Assembly (NCBI RefSeq): GCF_024505185.1
Contig: NZ_JANIBJ010000020.1
Coordinates: 1-64,000, forward strand
Reading direction: 5' to 3'
DNA: 64,000 nt
Origin: Methylomonas subterranea
Lineage (GTDB): Bacteria > Pseudomonadota > Gammaproteobacteria > Methylococcales > Methylomonadaceae
Every line of letters starts with the position of its first letter. Within the stretch, counting starts at the first letter, position 1. Positions 39,477 through 49,599 of this stretch are shown piece by piece. The position numbers and the translations under genes are program-made. The notes under the pieces were generated by a model. It worked only from the letters and a program-made list of their open reading frames with translations. It did no database searches and was not told the DNA's origin.

Positions 39477-41663
39477 TCAGGCCGGCGGGGCGGCAGTTCT
39501 TTTGCGCCTGGTGATAGCCGTTTCTATCAAGCCCTGTACGTCTAAAATCAGGGCTACATTGCCGTCGCCCAATACCGTGGCACCGGTAATGCATTTGAGT
39601 TTTTCGAACAATTTACCTAGCGGTTTGATGACTGTTTGATGTTCGCCGTGCAAGGCATCCACCACCAGGCCGGCCTTGTCCTGGCCGAATTTGACCACCA
39701 CGACGCTTTCGCGCTTTTTCGCGCTTTCCGTTTTGGGGTCATGGAAATAATCGCCCAGCCGCAAATAAGGCAGGGCATGTCCGCGCAGGTTGATGTAGTG
39801 CTCGGTCTCGTTGATTTCGCATTCACGCGCGTCCATTTCGATGCATTCGTCGACCATGTTCAATGGAATGATGTAACGCACTTCATTGGCGCCCACCATG
39901 AAGCCGTCGATAATCGCCAGCGTTAGGGGTAGCTTGATGCTGATGGTGGTGCCTTCGCCGGGAAAGCTGGCTATGCTGACCGAGCCGCGCAGAGCCTCGA
40001 TATTTTTTTTCACCACATCCATGCCGACGCCGCGGCCGGATAAATTGGTGGCTTGTTCCTTGGTGCTGAGGCCGGCGGCGAAGATCAGGTTGTAAATTTC
40101 CTGTTGAGACAGGCCGTGATCGGGCTTGATCAAGCCGTTGGCAATGGCTTTGGCGACGATTTTTTCGCTATCGAGTCCGGCGCCGTCGTCGGCAATTTGA
40201 ATCACGATATGGCCGGATTCGTGATAGGCATTCAGTTGCACGCTACCTTGGGCCGGTTTGCCGGCCGCCAGACGTTGCTCCGGGCTTTCTATGCCGTGAT
40301 CCAGCGAATTGCGAATTAAATGCGTCAGCGGGTCGTTGATTTTTTCCACGACCGTTTTGTCCAGTTCGGTTTCGCCGCCGTATATCTTTAGCTCGATCTC
40401 CTTGCCCAATTCATTGCTGACGTCGCGTACCACCCGGCGAAAGCGGGAGAAGGTTTCGCCGATTTGCACCATGCGCAACTCCAGGGCGGTATCGCGTATG
40501 GCGTTGACGAGGCTGTTCATGCTGGCGGCCACGTCGCCGGCATCGCTTAAGCCATGGCGGTCGACAATCAGGTTCATCGCCGCGCTGGATATGACCAGTT
40601 CGCCGACCAGGTTGATCAGATGGCCGAGCTTGCCGGCATCGACCCGAATATAATTGCTTTCGGCGGCGACTTTTTGTTTGGTTTGCTCTTGTTTTTTTAG
40701 CGCCTGATCGACCACGGGTTGTTGCACGACCTGTTGTTCTATTAGGATCTCGCCTATGGGTTTGACCGGTTCCATGTCGGTCTGGCGGGCGCGTGCTTGA
40801 CGGTTCAAGGCATGGGTGACGTCATTGGCCGTTAAGGCGCCGATCTGTAGCAGCATATCGCCCAAGCGGCTGACGTGATCCTCGTCCAGCGCATCCAACA
40901 GTTGCAAGTAATCGTTGACTTTGGAATTGGGCGGCAGGATTTTGATGTCGCAATCGTCGGCGGCAAATTCGAAAACCGCTTCGATGGTTTGCTTGCTGGC
41001 GTCGCTGTTAAAAGCGATTTTAAAGTGTAAATAACAGCTCTCCGGATTCATTTCGGCGTCTTGCGGCATGTCCGGGAAGAAAGTCAAAATGTCCTTGATT
41101 TCCCCCAGGGTTTTTAAATAACGCAGGAAAGACAGGGGGTCCATGCCATTGCGCAACGCATCGTATTTAAAATCCAGCGAGATCAACCAGCTGTCGTCCA
41201 GCGACATATTGCCGCCGCCTTCGCTAAGCAACGGGGAAGGGATATCGGTGGACTGCAGCGTGTGAGCCGGCGATTTTCCGGTCAGGCGCTGTATCAGACT
41301 TGAACTGGTGGCCGCCAGCTCGTCCGGTAATGCTGCGTCTGGGCAGTTCAAACAATGTTCGACCAGTTTGGCGGTGTGGTCCTTGCTGTCCAGCAATACC
41401 GATATCAGGCCGGCGTCGATGGCTTGTTCGCCATTTCGCACTTTATCCAGCACCGATTCGGCTTCATGCGTGAACGCAACTATCGGGTTGAAGCCGAATA
41501 AACCCGCCGATCCCTTGATGGTGTGCATGGCGCGAAACAGGCTGTTGATGGTTTCGCCATCGTTGGGATCTGTTTCCAGCGTCAACAAGGCGCTTTCCAT
41601 GTCCTGCAATAGTTGTTCGGCTTCCTGAGCAAAAATTTTTAAGGCCGAATCGAAATCGCTCAT
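39477..41663 (-). CDS. cheA: chemotaxis histidine kinase CheA
   Basis: 728 residues. The HPt domain has the phospho-acceptor His47 in AMHTIKGSAGLFGF. A middle region of about 230 residues carries a regulator-binding-like domain and an extra helical segment (LGDMLLQIGALTANDVTHAL) before the dimerisation helices (KLGHLINLVGELVISSAAM). The catalytic domain (HLIRNSLDHGIESPEQR, DDGAGLD, GRGVGMDVVKKNIEAL) and the C-terminal CheW-like domain follow. It phosphorylates CheY and CheB. The start overlaps the STAS gene by 4 bases. Confidence 0.97.
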   Translation of the reverse strand: MSDFDSALKIFAQEAEQLLQDMESALLTLETDPNDGETINSLFRAMHTIKGSAGLFGFNPIVAFTHEAESVLDKVRNGEQAIDAGLISVLLDSKDHTAKLVEHCLNCPDAALPDELAATSSSLIQRLTGKSPAHTLQSTDIPSPLLSEGGGNMSLDDSWLISLDFKYDALRNGMDPLSFLRYLKTLGEIKDILTFFPDMPQDAEMNPESCYLHFKIAFNSDASKQTIEAVFEFAADDCDIKILPPNSKVNDYLQLLDALDEDHVSRLGDMLLQIGALTANDVTHALNRQARARQTDMEPVKPIGEILIEQQVVQQPVVDQALKKQEQTKQKVAAESNYIRVDAGKLGHLINLVGELVISSAAMNLIVDRHGLSDAGDVAASMNSLVNAIRDTALELRMVQIGETFSRFRRVVRDVSNELGKEIELKIYGGETELDKTVVEKINDPLTHLIRNSLDHGIESPEQRLAAGKPAQGSVQLNAYHESGHIVIQIADDGAGLDSEKIVAKAIANGLIKPDHGLSQQEIYNLIFAAGLSTKEQATNLSGRGVGMDVVKKNIEALRGSVSIASFPGEGTTISIKLPLTLAIIDGFMVGANEVRYIIPLNMVDECIEMDARECEINETEHYINLRGHALPYLRLGDYFHDPKTESAKKRESVVVVKFGQDKAGLVVDALHGEHQTVIKPLGKLFEKLKCITGATVLGDGNVALILDVQGLIETAITRRKRTAAPPA

Positions 41664-41992
41664 GTGGATTTCCAGTTGGCGGATAGAACGATAGGGTCGC
41701 CGAAGTGATTGCCCAAATTGAGCAGTTCAAAAACCTCCACCACGGCTTGACTGTGATTGATCAGGCTGAGTTTGATATGCCTCTGGTTGGCTTCCCGTTT
41801 TAGCAAAAGTAACAATTGCAAACCCGCGCTGTCGATTTCGGAGACGGCCGAAAGATCTATTTGAAGCTCCTTGTTGTGGTCCAGGCATTTGGAAAACACC
41901 GTCTTTTGCTCCAGCGCGGTATAAATCGTCATCTCGCCGGCGACGACAAGATTGGCGACGGCCTTTTTCAACTGCTTGACTTCGATGGACAC
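41660..41992 (-). CDS. STAS-domain protein of the chemotaxis cluster
   Basis: 110 residues, a single STAS domain similar to anti-sigma factor antagonists and MlaB: LQIDLSAVSEIDSAGLQLLLLLKREAN, where the serine of IDSAG is the usual phosphorylation site. GTG start with GGGAG 6 bases upstream. STAS genes next to cheY and cheA are a known arrangement. The partner kinase or phosphatase is not evident. It overlaps cheA by 4 bases. Confidence 0.88.
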   Translation of the reverse strand: MSIEVKQLKKAVANLVVAGEMTIYTALEQKTVFSKCLDHNKELQIDLSAVSEIDSAGLQLLLLLKREANQRHIKLSLINHSQAVVEVFELLNLGNHFGDPIVLSANWKST

Positions 41993-42019
41993 ATCATTCT
42001 CCCACCATGGTAAGGAGGA

Positions 42020-42388
42020 TCAGGGCAAGACCAGCTTGGAAACGGCGTCGAGCAGTGTCGGTGCCTGAAAAGGCTTGGTTAGCCAGGCTTTGGCGCCCGC
42101 GTCCTTACCGGCCTGCTTTTTATCGGCCGCGGCTTCCGTGGTAAGCATCATCATCGGGGTAAATTTATAGGCGGCCAGTTTTTTGGCTTCCTGTACAAAG
42201 GTAATGCCATCCATGTTGGGCATGTTGACATCGGTGATGATCAGATTGATCTTTTGGCCGGTGAGCTTGCTCAATGCGTCCTTGCCGTCGCAGGCTTCAA
42301 TGACGTCATAGCCCGCTCCCTTCAAGGCAATGGTTACAACCTGCCGTATCGAGGCTGAGTCGTCGACTATCATGATGGTTTTCGCCAT
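42020..42388 (-). CDS. cheY: CheY-type response regulator
   Basis: 122 residues, a stand-alone receiver. The phosphoacceptor is Asp53 (LIITDVNMPNMDG), with acidic Asp9-Asp10, Thr in MLTTEAA and Lys in WLTKPFQAP. No output domain, so it acts by protein binding: at the flagellar motor or as a phosphate sink. It lies between the second receptor and the STAS gene. Confidence 0.95.
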   Translation of the reverse strand: MAKTIMIVDDSASIRQVVTIALKGAGYDVIEACDGKDALSKLTGQKINLIITDVNMPNMDGITFVQEAKKLAAYKFTPMMMLTTEAAADKKQAGKDAGAKAWLTKPFQAPTLLDAVSKLVLP

Positions 42389-42412
42389 GGGTATCTCTTT
42401 GCGGTTTGGAAG

Positions 42413-43618
42413 TTAAAAAAAGGTTAAGTCGTTATCCTGGCCCAGTTCGGCGCGACTGACCGCGCTGGACGAAATGTGGTTTAGATGTTCTTCCGGCATG
42501 GTGTAATTCAACTCCATGCTCGCCAGGGTCTTGCCTACATCCAGCGTGTCGGCATGCCGTTGCGTGCCCGCTTGCCGGCTTTTTTCAACCGTCGCCTGTA
42601 AACCGAGCAGATTGTTTTCCACATGCGACAACATTTGGCTGACCCGGTCCTGGAACTGGAATGCGGTCAATACCGTATAAATCTCGTCGCGAATTTCGGA
42701 GCTGTTGGCCCTCAGCATGTCGGCATCGTCTTTGAAAACCTTCAAGGCGGATTGCAAATCGCCCAAGGCTGTCTGTATGCTTTTTTCCGCGTCATGTATG
42801 GTTTTGTCTTCGCTGTTGCCGGACATTTCCGACATTTTCAAGGTGCTGGCCATGGCGGCGTTGATTTCGGCAATTGCCGAACTGATTTTTTCGCCGGTGG
42901 AAGAGGAAAAACCGGCCAGCTTTCTCACCTCGTCGGCAACCACGGCAAATCCGCGTCCGTTTTCACCGGCTCTGGCGGCTTCAATCGCCGCATTCAAGGC
43001 CAACAAATTGATTTGCTCCGCCACTTTACGCACTTCCTTGGCCATGGCGTCCAGTTGATAGGTGTGGGCGGATAGTTTGCGTACTTCCTCGGTTACCGCA
43101 TGCTCGACATTTTGAATTTCGCGCAGACCTTTTAAAACGGCGGTCAGGGCGGTTCGGCTCTCGGCAAAGATACTGTCGATACTGCGGCCATCCTCGCCGT
43201 GTCCGGTGCCGGAAATGATACTGCCCAAGCGCTCGACCATCACGGCGAATCGATCGGTCAGCACGGTAATTTCCTGTTCGGTGTGACTGCGGGAAGTTTG
43301 AACCTGACGCAGTAAAATCGGTACGACCTGTATGAACAAGCGTTCCAACTCGGTGATATAAGTATGTACATCGCGCAACTTGGCTTCTTCGTCGAGTTGC
43401 CATTTTTGATCGTTGGCTTGCAGGGCTTGTTGTTGTTTGTTTGAAAACATGCCGCCCAGCACGAAGCCGGCCATTCCGAAAAATACGCTGATCGCGGCGC
43501 TGACCAGGGTGGGCCCCGTCATGGATATCAGCACCAAACCGCAAAATAAACCGAAGCAGGTCGGTAACAGGTAGAAGCCGGTTTTTGACTGTGTAGTCGG
43601 ACTGTCTGTGCGAGACAT
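42413..43618 (-). CDS. membrane-anchored chemoreceptor without periplasmic domain
   Basis: 401 residues. Two adjacent transmembrane segments (about 15-32 and 38-58) form a hairpin with almost no periplasmic loop. There is no HAMP domain. The signalling region has the tip [20 protein letters not shown] and the helix [22 protein letters not shown]-terminal helix with [18 protein letters not shown] follows, then a tail ending DLTFF. Such receptors sense cytoplasmic or membrane cues. It is the first gene of the minus-strand run, divergent from cheR with 175 bases between. Confidence 0.9.
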   Translation of the reverse strand: MSRTDSPTTQSKTGFYLLPTCFGLFCGLVLISMTGPTLVSAAISVFFGMAGFVLGGMFSNKQQQALQANDQKWQLDEEAKLRDVHTYITELERLFIQVVPILLRQVQTSRSHTEQEITVLTDRFAVMVERLGSIISGTGHGEDGRSIDSIFAESRTALTAVLKGLREIQNVEHAVTEEVRKLSAHTYQLDAMAKEVRKVAEQINLLALNAAIEAARAGENGRGFAVVADEVRKLAGFSSSTGEKISSAIAEINAAMASTLKMSEMSGNSEDKTIHDAEKSIQTALGDLQSALKVFKDDADMLRANSSEIRDEIYTVLTAFQFQDRVSQMLSHVENNLLGLQATVEKSRQAGTQRHADTLDVGKTLASMELNYTMPEEHLNHISSSAVSRAELGQDNDLTFF

Positions 43619-43793
43619 GAAGATTCCATTGGGATTTTGAGATTATGGCTTGATAGTAGATGGTTTTCAGCGCGCGTTCAACCCATTGATGGCCCATTGA
43701 CGGCGCGGTTCCAAAAATTGCTGGCGCATCGAAAGTATTCAATATAATTGATTGACTAGAATGCCGGTTTTGTTTTGTTTTTAGAGAGGTTTT

Positions 43794-44600
43794 TTGAGCA
43801 TTTCCACAATTACGCCCGAAGAGTTCGATGACTTTCGGCGCTTGATTTACAATCATGCCGGTATATCGCTGGGTCCGGAAAAACAGGTCATGGTGGCGAG
43901 CCGCTTGGCGAAAAGATTGGATTACCATGGCTTGTCCAGCTATCGGGACTACTTCAATTTATTGACGCAGCGCGATTATCCGGACGAGTTTCAAACGATG
44001 GTGAATATCCTGACCACCAACGAAACCTACTTTTTTCGGGAGCCCGGGCATTTCGAATTTTTTAAGGATGTGATTCTGCCGGCTTGGCGCGGTGATGTGT
44101 TCAGAGTCTGGAGTGCCGCCAGTTCCACCGGAGAGGAGGCCTACAGTCTGGCCATGGTGCTTGCGGAGAACATGGGCACGCGTAATTGGGAGGTGTTTGG
44201 CTCCGATCTGAATACGCGGGTGATAGAGGTGGCTCGGCAAGGCGTTTACCCATTGGACAGGCTGGACCATATGGATCCGGGTTTCCTGGAAAAATACTGT
44301 CTGAAAGGCGTGCGGGCGCGGGCGGGCTTTTTTAGAGTGGATAAAAAAATCCGTGCCAAGGTCAGGTTCGAACAAGTTAATCTCAAATCGCCACCGCCGC
44401 CCGGTTTGGGGCGGTTTGACGTGATTTTTTTACGCAATGTGTTGATCTATTTCGACCAGGATTTCAAAAAACAAGTCGTCGAACGTTTGGCCGCCGCGTT
44501 AACACCGGGTGGTTATTTTATTGTCAGCCACTCTGAAAGTCTGCATCGGGTGACCGATGAACTGACGATGGTGAAACCTTCCATCTATCGTAAGGGATGA
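43794..44600 (+). CDS. cheR: chemotaxis protein methyltransferase CheR
   Basis: 268 residues from a TTG start with AGAGAGG upstream. The N-terminal helical domain (ITPEEFDDFRRLIYNHAGIS) is followed by a SAM-binding domain (FRVWSAASSTGEEAYSLAMV, FGSDLNTRVIEVARQGVYP, FDVIFLRNVLIYFD). It methylates receptor glutamates. A beta-subdomain for tethered pentapeptides is suggested by the YFDQDFKKQVVERLAAAL region but cannot be proven by eye. It overlaps cheD by 4 bases. Confidence 0.95.
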   Translation: MSISTITPEEFDDFRRLIYNHAGISLGPEKQVMVASRLAKRLDYHGLSSYRDYFNLLTQRDYPDEFQTMVNILTTNETYFFREPGHFEFFKDVILPAWRGDVFRVWSAASSTGEEAYSLAMVLAENMGTRNWEVFGSDLNTRVIEVARQGVYPLDRLDHMDPGFLEKYCLKGVRARAGFFRVDKKIRAKVRFEQVNLKSPPPPGLGRFDVIFLRNVLIYFDQDFKKQVVERLAAALTPGGYFIVSHSESLHRVTDELTMVKPSIYRKG

Positions 44601-45193
44601 ATACATTACAGTTTAACGATCTGCGGCGGATTATGGTCGACCCGGGCGAATACTACGTCAGTAGCAAACCCGTGGTGATCTCGACTCTGTTGGGTTCGTG
44701 CGTGGCGGCTTGCCTTTACGACCCCGTCGGCGGGATTTTCGGCATGAATCATTTTCTGCTGGCGTATCGGGATTATCCGCGGGGCATATCCGTCATACAA
44801 TCCGAGGAAGGTCGCTACGGCATTTACGCGATGGAACTGCTTATCAACGACATGATGAAGCGCGGCGCCAATCGGGCAAATTTGAAAGCCAAATGTTTTG
44901 GTGGAGCCAATGTATTGAGATTGCGGGAAGACAGGCAAAACGAACAAACCGTGGGCGATGTCAACGTGGCGTTCATCAAGGCGTTTTTGGCTAACGAAAA
45001 AATTCCGCTGATCAGTGCCAGTTTAGGGGGTATACACGGTAGAACTGTACATTTTGTCGGTACCGATTATGCCGTATTCGTCAAAAGAATCGGCGAATCG
45101 CAAGAGCGTTTGCTGGAAAAACAGGAGCGCCGCTATTGGCGCATCAATATCGCGCAACATCAGCAACGCAAAAGTACCGCCGAATTCTGGTAA
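44597..45193 (+). CDS. cheD: chemoreceptor glutamine deamidase CheD
   Basis: 198 residues. The catalytic pair is Cys35 (LLGSCVAACLYDP) and His52 (GMNHFLL), spaced 17 residues as in known CheD. AKCFGGANVL and SLGGIHGRTVHF are further family motifs. It deamidates receptor glutamines to glutamates, preparing methylation sites. ATG overlaps the cheR stop; cheB follows after 36 bases. Confidence 0.96.
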   Translation: MNTLQFNDLRRIMVDPGEYYVSSKPVVISTLLGSCVAACLYDPVGGIFGMNHFLLAYRDYPRGISVIQSEEGRYGIYAMELLINDMMKRGANRANLKAKCFGGANVLRLREDRQNEQTVGDVNVAFIKAFLANEKIPLISASLGGIHGRTVHFVGTDYAVFVKRIGESQERLLEKQERRYWRINIAQHQQRKSTAEFW

Positions 45194-45229
45194 ACACAAT
45201 CTCATGCCAATCAATCCTGGACAAACGAC

Positions 45230-46324
45230 ATGCCGGATATAAAAGTATTCATCGTTGACGATTCCGCCGTGGTCAGACAAGTGCTGACCGCGCTATTAAG
45301 TGAAATTCACGGTATCACTGTCATCGGTGTCGCGCCCGATCCCTTGTTTGCCTTGAAGCGCATGGAAAGCGATTGGCCGGACGTAATTGTGCTGGATATC
45401 GAAATGCCGCGCATGGATGGCATCACCTTTCTAAAGAAACTGATGCAGGAAAGGCCGACGCCGGTGGTGATTTGTTCCACCCTGACCGCGAAGGGCGCGG
45501 AAGTGACCATGCAGGCCATGAGCGCCGGCGCGGTGGATATCATCACCAAGCCCACCGTCAACCTGAAAGGCTTCTTGCAGGATTCCAGAACCTTGTTGGC
45601 CGACGCCATCAAGGCCGCTTCGCACGCCCGGATCAAGAAAATGCCGACCGCCGCCGCGCAACCCTTGGATGTCAAGCCCAAATTGAACGCGGACCCGGTG
45701 ATTATGCCCAGCGGTTTGGCGCCGATGTCCGAAACCACCGATAGAGTGATTGCGATAGGCACCTCAACCGGAGGGACCCAGGCTCTGGAATATGTGCTGA
45801 CCCGCTTGCCTAGAACCGTGCCCGGCATCGTCATTGTGCAACACATGCCGGAGGCCTTTACGGCGGCTTTCGCCAAGCGGCTGGACAGTTTGGCGCAAAT
45901 CAGCATCAAGGAAGCCGAGCAGAACGATCGGGTGATACCCGGCTTGGCGTTGATTGCGCCCGGCGGCAAGCACATGCTGCTGCGGCGCAGCGGCGCGCAG
46001 TACCGGGTGGAAATCAAGGACGGTCCCTTGGTAAGCAGACATAGACCCTCCGTGGATGTGTTGTTTCGTTCCACCGCCCAAGCCGCCGGTAAAAATGCCA
46101 TAGGCATCATCATGACCGGCATGGGCGATGACGGTGCGCGCGGTTTGAAGGAATTGCACGACACCGGCGCCTTGACCGTGGCGCAGGATGAAGCCAGTTG
46201 CGTGGTATACGGCATGCCCAAGGAGGCGGTGAAACTGGGCGCCACCGACGCGGAATTTTCCTTGTCCGCCATTCCGGAGCTGATTATCCGCGCGCCCAGT
46301 CGGGCCAAACTGCTGAAAGCTTAA
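45230..46324 (+). CDS. cheB: chemotaxis response regulator methylesterase CheB
   Basis: 364 residues. The receiver domain has Asp56 ([13 protein letters not shown]). After a linker the methylesterase domain carries the triad Ser179 (IGTSTGG), His205 (VQHMPEAF) and Asp300 ([11 protein letters not shown]). It removes receptor methyl groups when phosphorylated by CheA. Its TAA stop shares the TTAA tetranucleotide at 46321-46324 with the stop of the convergent REC-kinase gene. Confidence 0.97.
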   Translation: MPDIKVFIVDDSAVVRQVLTALLSEIHGITVIGVAPDPLFALKRMESDWPDVIVLDIEMPRMDGITFLKKLMQERPTPVVICSTLTAKGAEVTMQAMSAGAVDIITKPTVNLKGFLQDSRTLLADAIKAASHARIKKMPTAAAQPLDVKPKLNADPVIMPSGLAPMSETTDRVIAIGTSTGGTQALEYVLTRLPRTVPGIVIVQHMPEAFTAAFAKRLDSLAQISIKEAEQNDRVIPGLALIAPGGKHMLLRRSGAQYRVEIKDGPLVSRHRPSVDVLFRSTAQAAGKNAIGIIMTGMGDDGARGLKELHDTGALTVAQDEASCVVYGMPKEAVKLGATDAEFSLSAIPELIIRAPSRAKLLKA

Positions 46325-47610
46325 ACGGCTTGGTTGCCCGTCTCTTGTCGAACCGGCAGGCGGACGGTGAATGTAGTACCCTGGTTTGGCGTACTCGAGA
46401 CCTCAATCTTGCCATGATGAGCACCCACGATACTTTGCGAGGTTGACAGGCCCAAGCCGATGCTCTTGCCCAGCGGGTGAGTGGAAAAGAACGGTTCGAA
46501 TACGTGCGGCAAATGTTCCGGCGCAATGCCGTGGCCGGTGTCGGTGATTTCCACCCAAATCTGTTGCTGGTCATGGCCGGTGCGTACAAAGATGTCGCCG
46601 GCGGTCTCGATGGCTTGCGAGGCATTGACCAACAAACTCAAAAAAACCTGGTTCAGCCGGGCCGGCAGGCATTGAATGGGAGGGATGTCGGCAAAATCCT
46701 TGTGAATTTTTAAAGCGCCATTCATGCCGTGGGCAAAGATGCCCAGCGTAACTTCCAGGGCATTGTTGATATCGGTCAGTTGCCATTCGCTGTCATTGCC
46801 GTCGGCAAACTGCCGCAGATTTTGAATGATGTCGCGTACCCTGGTCAGGCCATCGCGGCATTCGAGCAACAGTTCTTTCATGTCGCGCCGCAAAAAGTCG
46901 AGTTCCTTTTCCACCTTCAGGCGCTGTATTTTTTCCAGTAGTTCCGGGAGGTTGTCTGTTTCGCCAACGTAGCATTCATAAGCATCCAGCAGTTCGAAAA
47001 TTTCCCGGTTATAGTTCTGTAAAGTATTGAAATTGGAATAGATAAATCCCAGCGGATTATTGATTTCATGGGCTATGCCGGCCGCCAGTTGGCCGATTGC
47101 CGCCAGCTTCTCGTTTTCCAGCAACTCCAACTGAATCAGTTGATTTTCCCTTAGTCTTCTTTGCAGATCCGCTTCCAGAAAGCTATTTTGATCCCGTAGC
47201 CTGTCGCGGGCCTTCTTGAGTTCGATTTGGGTGCCGACCCGGGCCGACAAAGTCGCCAGATTGCAGGGCTTATAAATGTAATCCACCGCGCCCAGTTCGA
47301 AGCCGCGCGATTCGTCCAGGTCCGAAGTCAAGGCCGTGACAAAAATGACCGGAATGTCTCTTGTTTGCGGGCTTTCCTTCAGCTTGTTCATGACTTCATA
47401 GCCATCCATGCCGGGCATCATGATGTCCAATAAAATCAGATCCGGCTGGGGGGTGGCGTGGGCAATCTCCAAGGCTCTAGGGCCGGAAGTTGCCGCCAGT
47501 ACCGAATAGTCGGACATCAAGCATTGCCCGAACACGGTCAGATTGATACTGTCATCGTCCACCAACAGGATAGTGCCGAGAAGTTCCGTTTTAGGGGTAT
47601 CAATCGTCAT
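46321..47610 (-). CDS. REC-histidine kinase (response regulator fused to kinase)
   Basis: 429 residues. An N-terminal receiver has Asp62 ([13 protein letters not shown]). A coiled coil ([20 protein letters not shown]) follows, then a HisKA-like helix with His181 in [13 protein letters not shown], and a HATPase domain ([42 protein letters not shown]). No membrane segment. The order receiver then kinase marks a phosphorelay element whose kinase activity may be controlled by phosphorylation of its own receiver. It is tail to tail with cheB, so it may be a side branch of the chemosensory system. Confidence 0.9.
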   Translation of the reverse strand: MTIDTPKTELLGTILLVDDDSINLTVFGQCLMSDYSVLAATSGPRALEIAHATPQPDLILLDIMMPGMDGYEVMNKLKESPQTRDIPVIFVTALTSDLDESRGFELGAVDYIYKPCNLATLSARVGTQIELKKARDRLRDQNSFLEADLQRRLRENQLIQLELLENEKLAAIGQLAAGIAHEINNPLGFIYSNFNTLQNYNREIFELLDAYECYVGETDNLPELLEKIQRLKVEKELDFLRRDMKELLLECRDGLTRVRDIIQNLRQFADGNDSEWQLTDINNALEVTLGIFAHGMNGALKIHKDFADIPPIQCLPARLNQVFLSLLVNASQAIETAGDIFVRTGHDQQQIWVEITDTGHGIAPEHLPHVFEPFFSTHPLGKSIGLGLSTSQSIVGAHHGKIEVSSTPNQGTTFTVRLPVRQETGNQAV

Positions 47611-47958
47611 GATTGCGTTCCGGTTTCAAGTTCGATGCCGTATAAAGTAAGAGATGGATTACAAAAAATACCAATCCGACCGTATGTCATATAAAGCTTT
47701 CATGCCCTGCCAATGTCTGACATCATGCAAGGGATTTTATTTTGCCGGGAACTGGGAGCGTACACAATCTTTTAATGCCGTCAACGGCATCAAGCATGCA
47801 TTCGCGTCGGCCAACGGTATGGTAAAGGTTTTAGTTTTCGAAGGTTAGTTCTACTTTGTCAGATTCTTAAAGGAATTCGTCATTCCGGCAGGGATTGCCG
47901 GAATCCAGGCGGGTATGACGGCGGTTTTTAAATGTGACAAAGTAGAATTAGGGAAAGT
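47611..47958. other. divergent intergenic region ending in a MITE-like element
   Basis: The 348 bases between the divergent REC-kinase and RACo-like genes hold no convincing gene. The first 230 bases are unremarkable and presumably carry the kinase promoter. The last part is the inverted-repeat element annotated separately. A 64-codon frame at 47654-47848 was considered and rejected. Confidence 0.5.
47849..47947. mobile_element. 99-bp MITE-like element with 13-bp terminal inverted repeats
   Basis: TTCTACTTTGTCA at 47849-47861 is perfectly inverted as TGACAAAGTAGAA at 47935-47947. Inside is a second palindrome, ATTCCGGCA (47882-47890) with TGCCGGAAT (47896-47904), of the ATTCCGGC...GCCGGAATCC kind common in dispersed bacterial repeats. 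No coding capacity. The right end stops 11 bases before the ATG of the RACo-like gene, so that gene's ribosome site (AGGGAAAG) lies just outside the element and its promoter must lie in or across it. Confidence 0.7.
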
Positions 47959-49599
47959 ATGCCAAACGATTCGATGACTGCCGCGCTTGAAACCCGGCAC
48001 AGCCTGGCGATACGCAGCGACGCGGCCGAAATAAAAATTTCCGTTTCTGAAACGACCTCCGTGCGCGAGGCGCTGGATCTGACCGAATTGCGAGTCCGCG
48101 CCGCCTGCGGCGGCCTGGGCAGTTGCGGCGCTTGCCTGATCAAGGTTTTATCCGGCCAGTTTAACCCGGCAACGCTGGCGGAACGCCAAAAGCTGCTGCC
48201 GGAAGATTTAGCCAACGGTGTGCGTCTGGCCTGCCAACTGCAGGCGCGCGGCTCCGGGGTCTTGTATCTGGAAAACCCGGCGCCGGCTTCGCGGTGGAAA
48301 AGTCTGTCGCAAATCTCTCGCCCGCCCGCATGGGTGGAAATCGCCGGCGAGATGCGCTATCCGTATGGTCTGGCCGTCGATTTGGGGACCACGCATATTC
48401 GCTTATCGTTATGGAACCGGCAAACGGGCCGGTTGATTGGCGCCCGCATGGGCATCAACCCGCAAGTTGCCTTCGGTGCCGATGTGTTGACGCGCCTGGA
48501 TGCAAACCGTCTGCGCATGCAAGACCAGCAGCGCCTGTGCCGCGAGGCCCGTCTGGCCATCATCGATGGCGTCCGCGATATTTTAAGCCGCGATATGGGG
48601 GAGATTACGCCCATTCTTGCCGATATCGGCCAGGTGTGGATCGTGGGTAACAGCGTGATGCTGGCTCTGGTCTGCGGCAGCAACGGTAACGCCTTGTATG
48701 AACTGGAGAATTGGCGGAAAAACCTGGTATTCCAGCCCGATGATGCGAATGACTGGCGCCGTGAATGGCGCATGCCGCATGCCGAAATCGGCATATCGCA
48801 ACCCTTGGCGGGGTTTGTCGGTTCCGACCTGTTGGCCGATCTGTTGAGCACCGACATGATCCGGCGGCCGGGGCCATGCATGCTGGCGGATTTAGGCACC
48901 AATACCGAAATTGCCGTGTGGGATGGTCAAACCGTTTGGGTTTCCTCGGTGCCCGGCGGGCCGGCCTTTGAAGGCGTGGGGATGCGCAATGGACTGGCGG
49001 CGGAAGCCGGCGCCATTTATAAAGTCAGTAAATCGGGCCAACAGTGGCAGTTGGAAACCATCACCAACAGCGCTGTGCGTGGTTTTTGTGCCAGCGGCTT
49101 TATCGACGCCGTCACCTTGCTGCTGCAAGAAAAATTGTTAAAACCTTCCGGCCGTTTTGTTCAACCGCAGCCGGAAACCGGTTTTTGTTTTGTAAGTAAT
49201 TGCCGACATTCGGCTATTTTTGCGAGCGACATCGATATTTTTCAACGCGCCAAAGCCGCCAGCGCGGCCGCCATGGCACAATTGCTGAATATGGCGGGTT
49301 TAGCGCCGGCCGATCTTGCAACCTTGTGGATTTGCGGTAGCTTGGGCCAACATCTCGATCCGCATCATGCCATGCGGGTCGGTCTATTGCCTGAAATCGC
49401 CGAGGACAGGATCAAGCGATTCAGCGACGCCAGTTTAGCGGGCTGTCAGGAACTGCTGTTAAGTCCGGATGCCATGGATCGATGCGAGCAAATCCGTCGG
49501 CGGGCCACGGTCATCAATCTTGGAGACATGCGTGAATACGAAGCGCTTTTTATCGAAAATCTTCGCTTACAACCGCTAGCCATGCAGGTGGCTGAATGA
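47959..49599 (+). CDS. RACo/RamA-like reductive activator of corrinoid proteins (2Fe-2S ferredoxin-ASKHA)
   Basis: 546 residues. The N-terminal ferredoxin domain has a plant-type 2Fe-2S pattern: Cys50, Cys56, Cys59 (CGGLGSCGAC) and Cys92. A linker follows, then an ASKHA ATPase-like domain with GLAVDLGTTHIRLSLW near residue 135, LADLGTNTEIAVWDG and a C-terminal LWICGSLGQHL. This is the DUF4445/RACo architecture that uses ATP to reactivate Co(II) corrinoid proteins to Co(I). It heads a six-gene coupled operon and its stop overlaps the corrinoid protein gene by 4 bases. Unusual in an apparently aerobic organism. Confidence 0.92.
   Translation: MPNDSMTAALETRHSLAIRSDAAEIKISVSETTSVREALDLTELRVRAACGGLGSCGACLIKVLSGQFNPATLAERQKLLPEDLANGVRLACQLQARGSGVLYLENPAPASRWKSLSQISRPPAWVEIAGEMRYPYGLAVDLGTTHIRLSLWNRQTGRLIGARMGINPQVAFGADVLTRLDANRLRMQDQQRLCREARLAIIDGVRDILSRDMGEITPILADIGQVWIVGNSVMLALVCGSNGNALYELENWRKNLVFQPDDANDWRREWRMPHAEIGISQPLAGFVGSDLLADLLSTDMIRRPGPCMLADLGTNTEIAVWDGQTVWVSSVPGGPAFEGVGMRNGLAAEAGAIYKVSKSGQQWQLETITNSAVRGFCASGFIDAVTLLLQEKLLKPSGRFVQPQPETGFCFVSNCRHSAIFASDIDIFQRAKAASAAAMAQLLNMAGLAPADLATLWICGSLGQHLDPHHAMRVGLLPEIAEDRIKRFSDASLAGCQELLLSPDAMDRCEQIRRRATVINLGDMREYEALFIENLRLQPLAMQVAE

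Noticed and set aside
47654-47848. 64-codon plus-strand frame between the REC-kinase and the RACo-like gene
   Set aside because: No good ribosome site and an unstructured product. It runs right up to the MITE-like element, its last base touching the terminal repeat; most likely chance.
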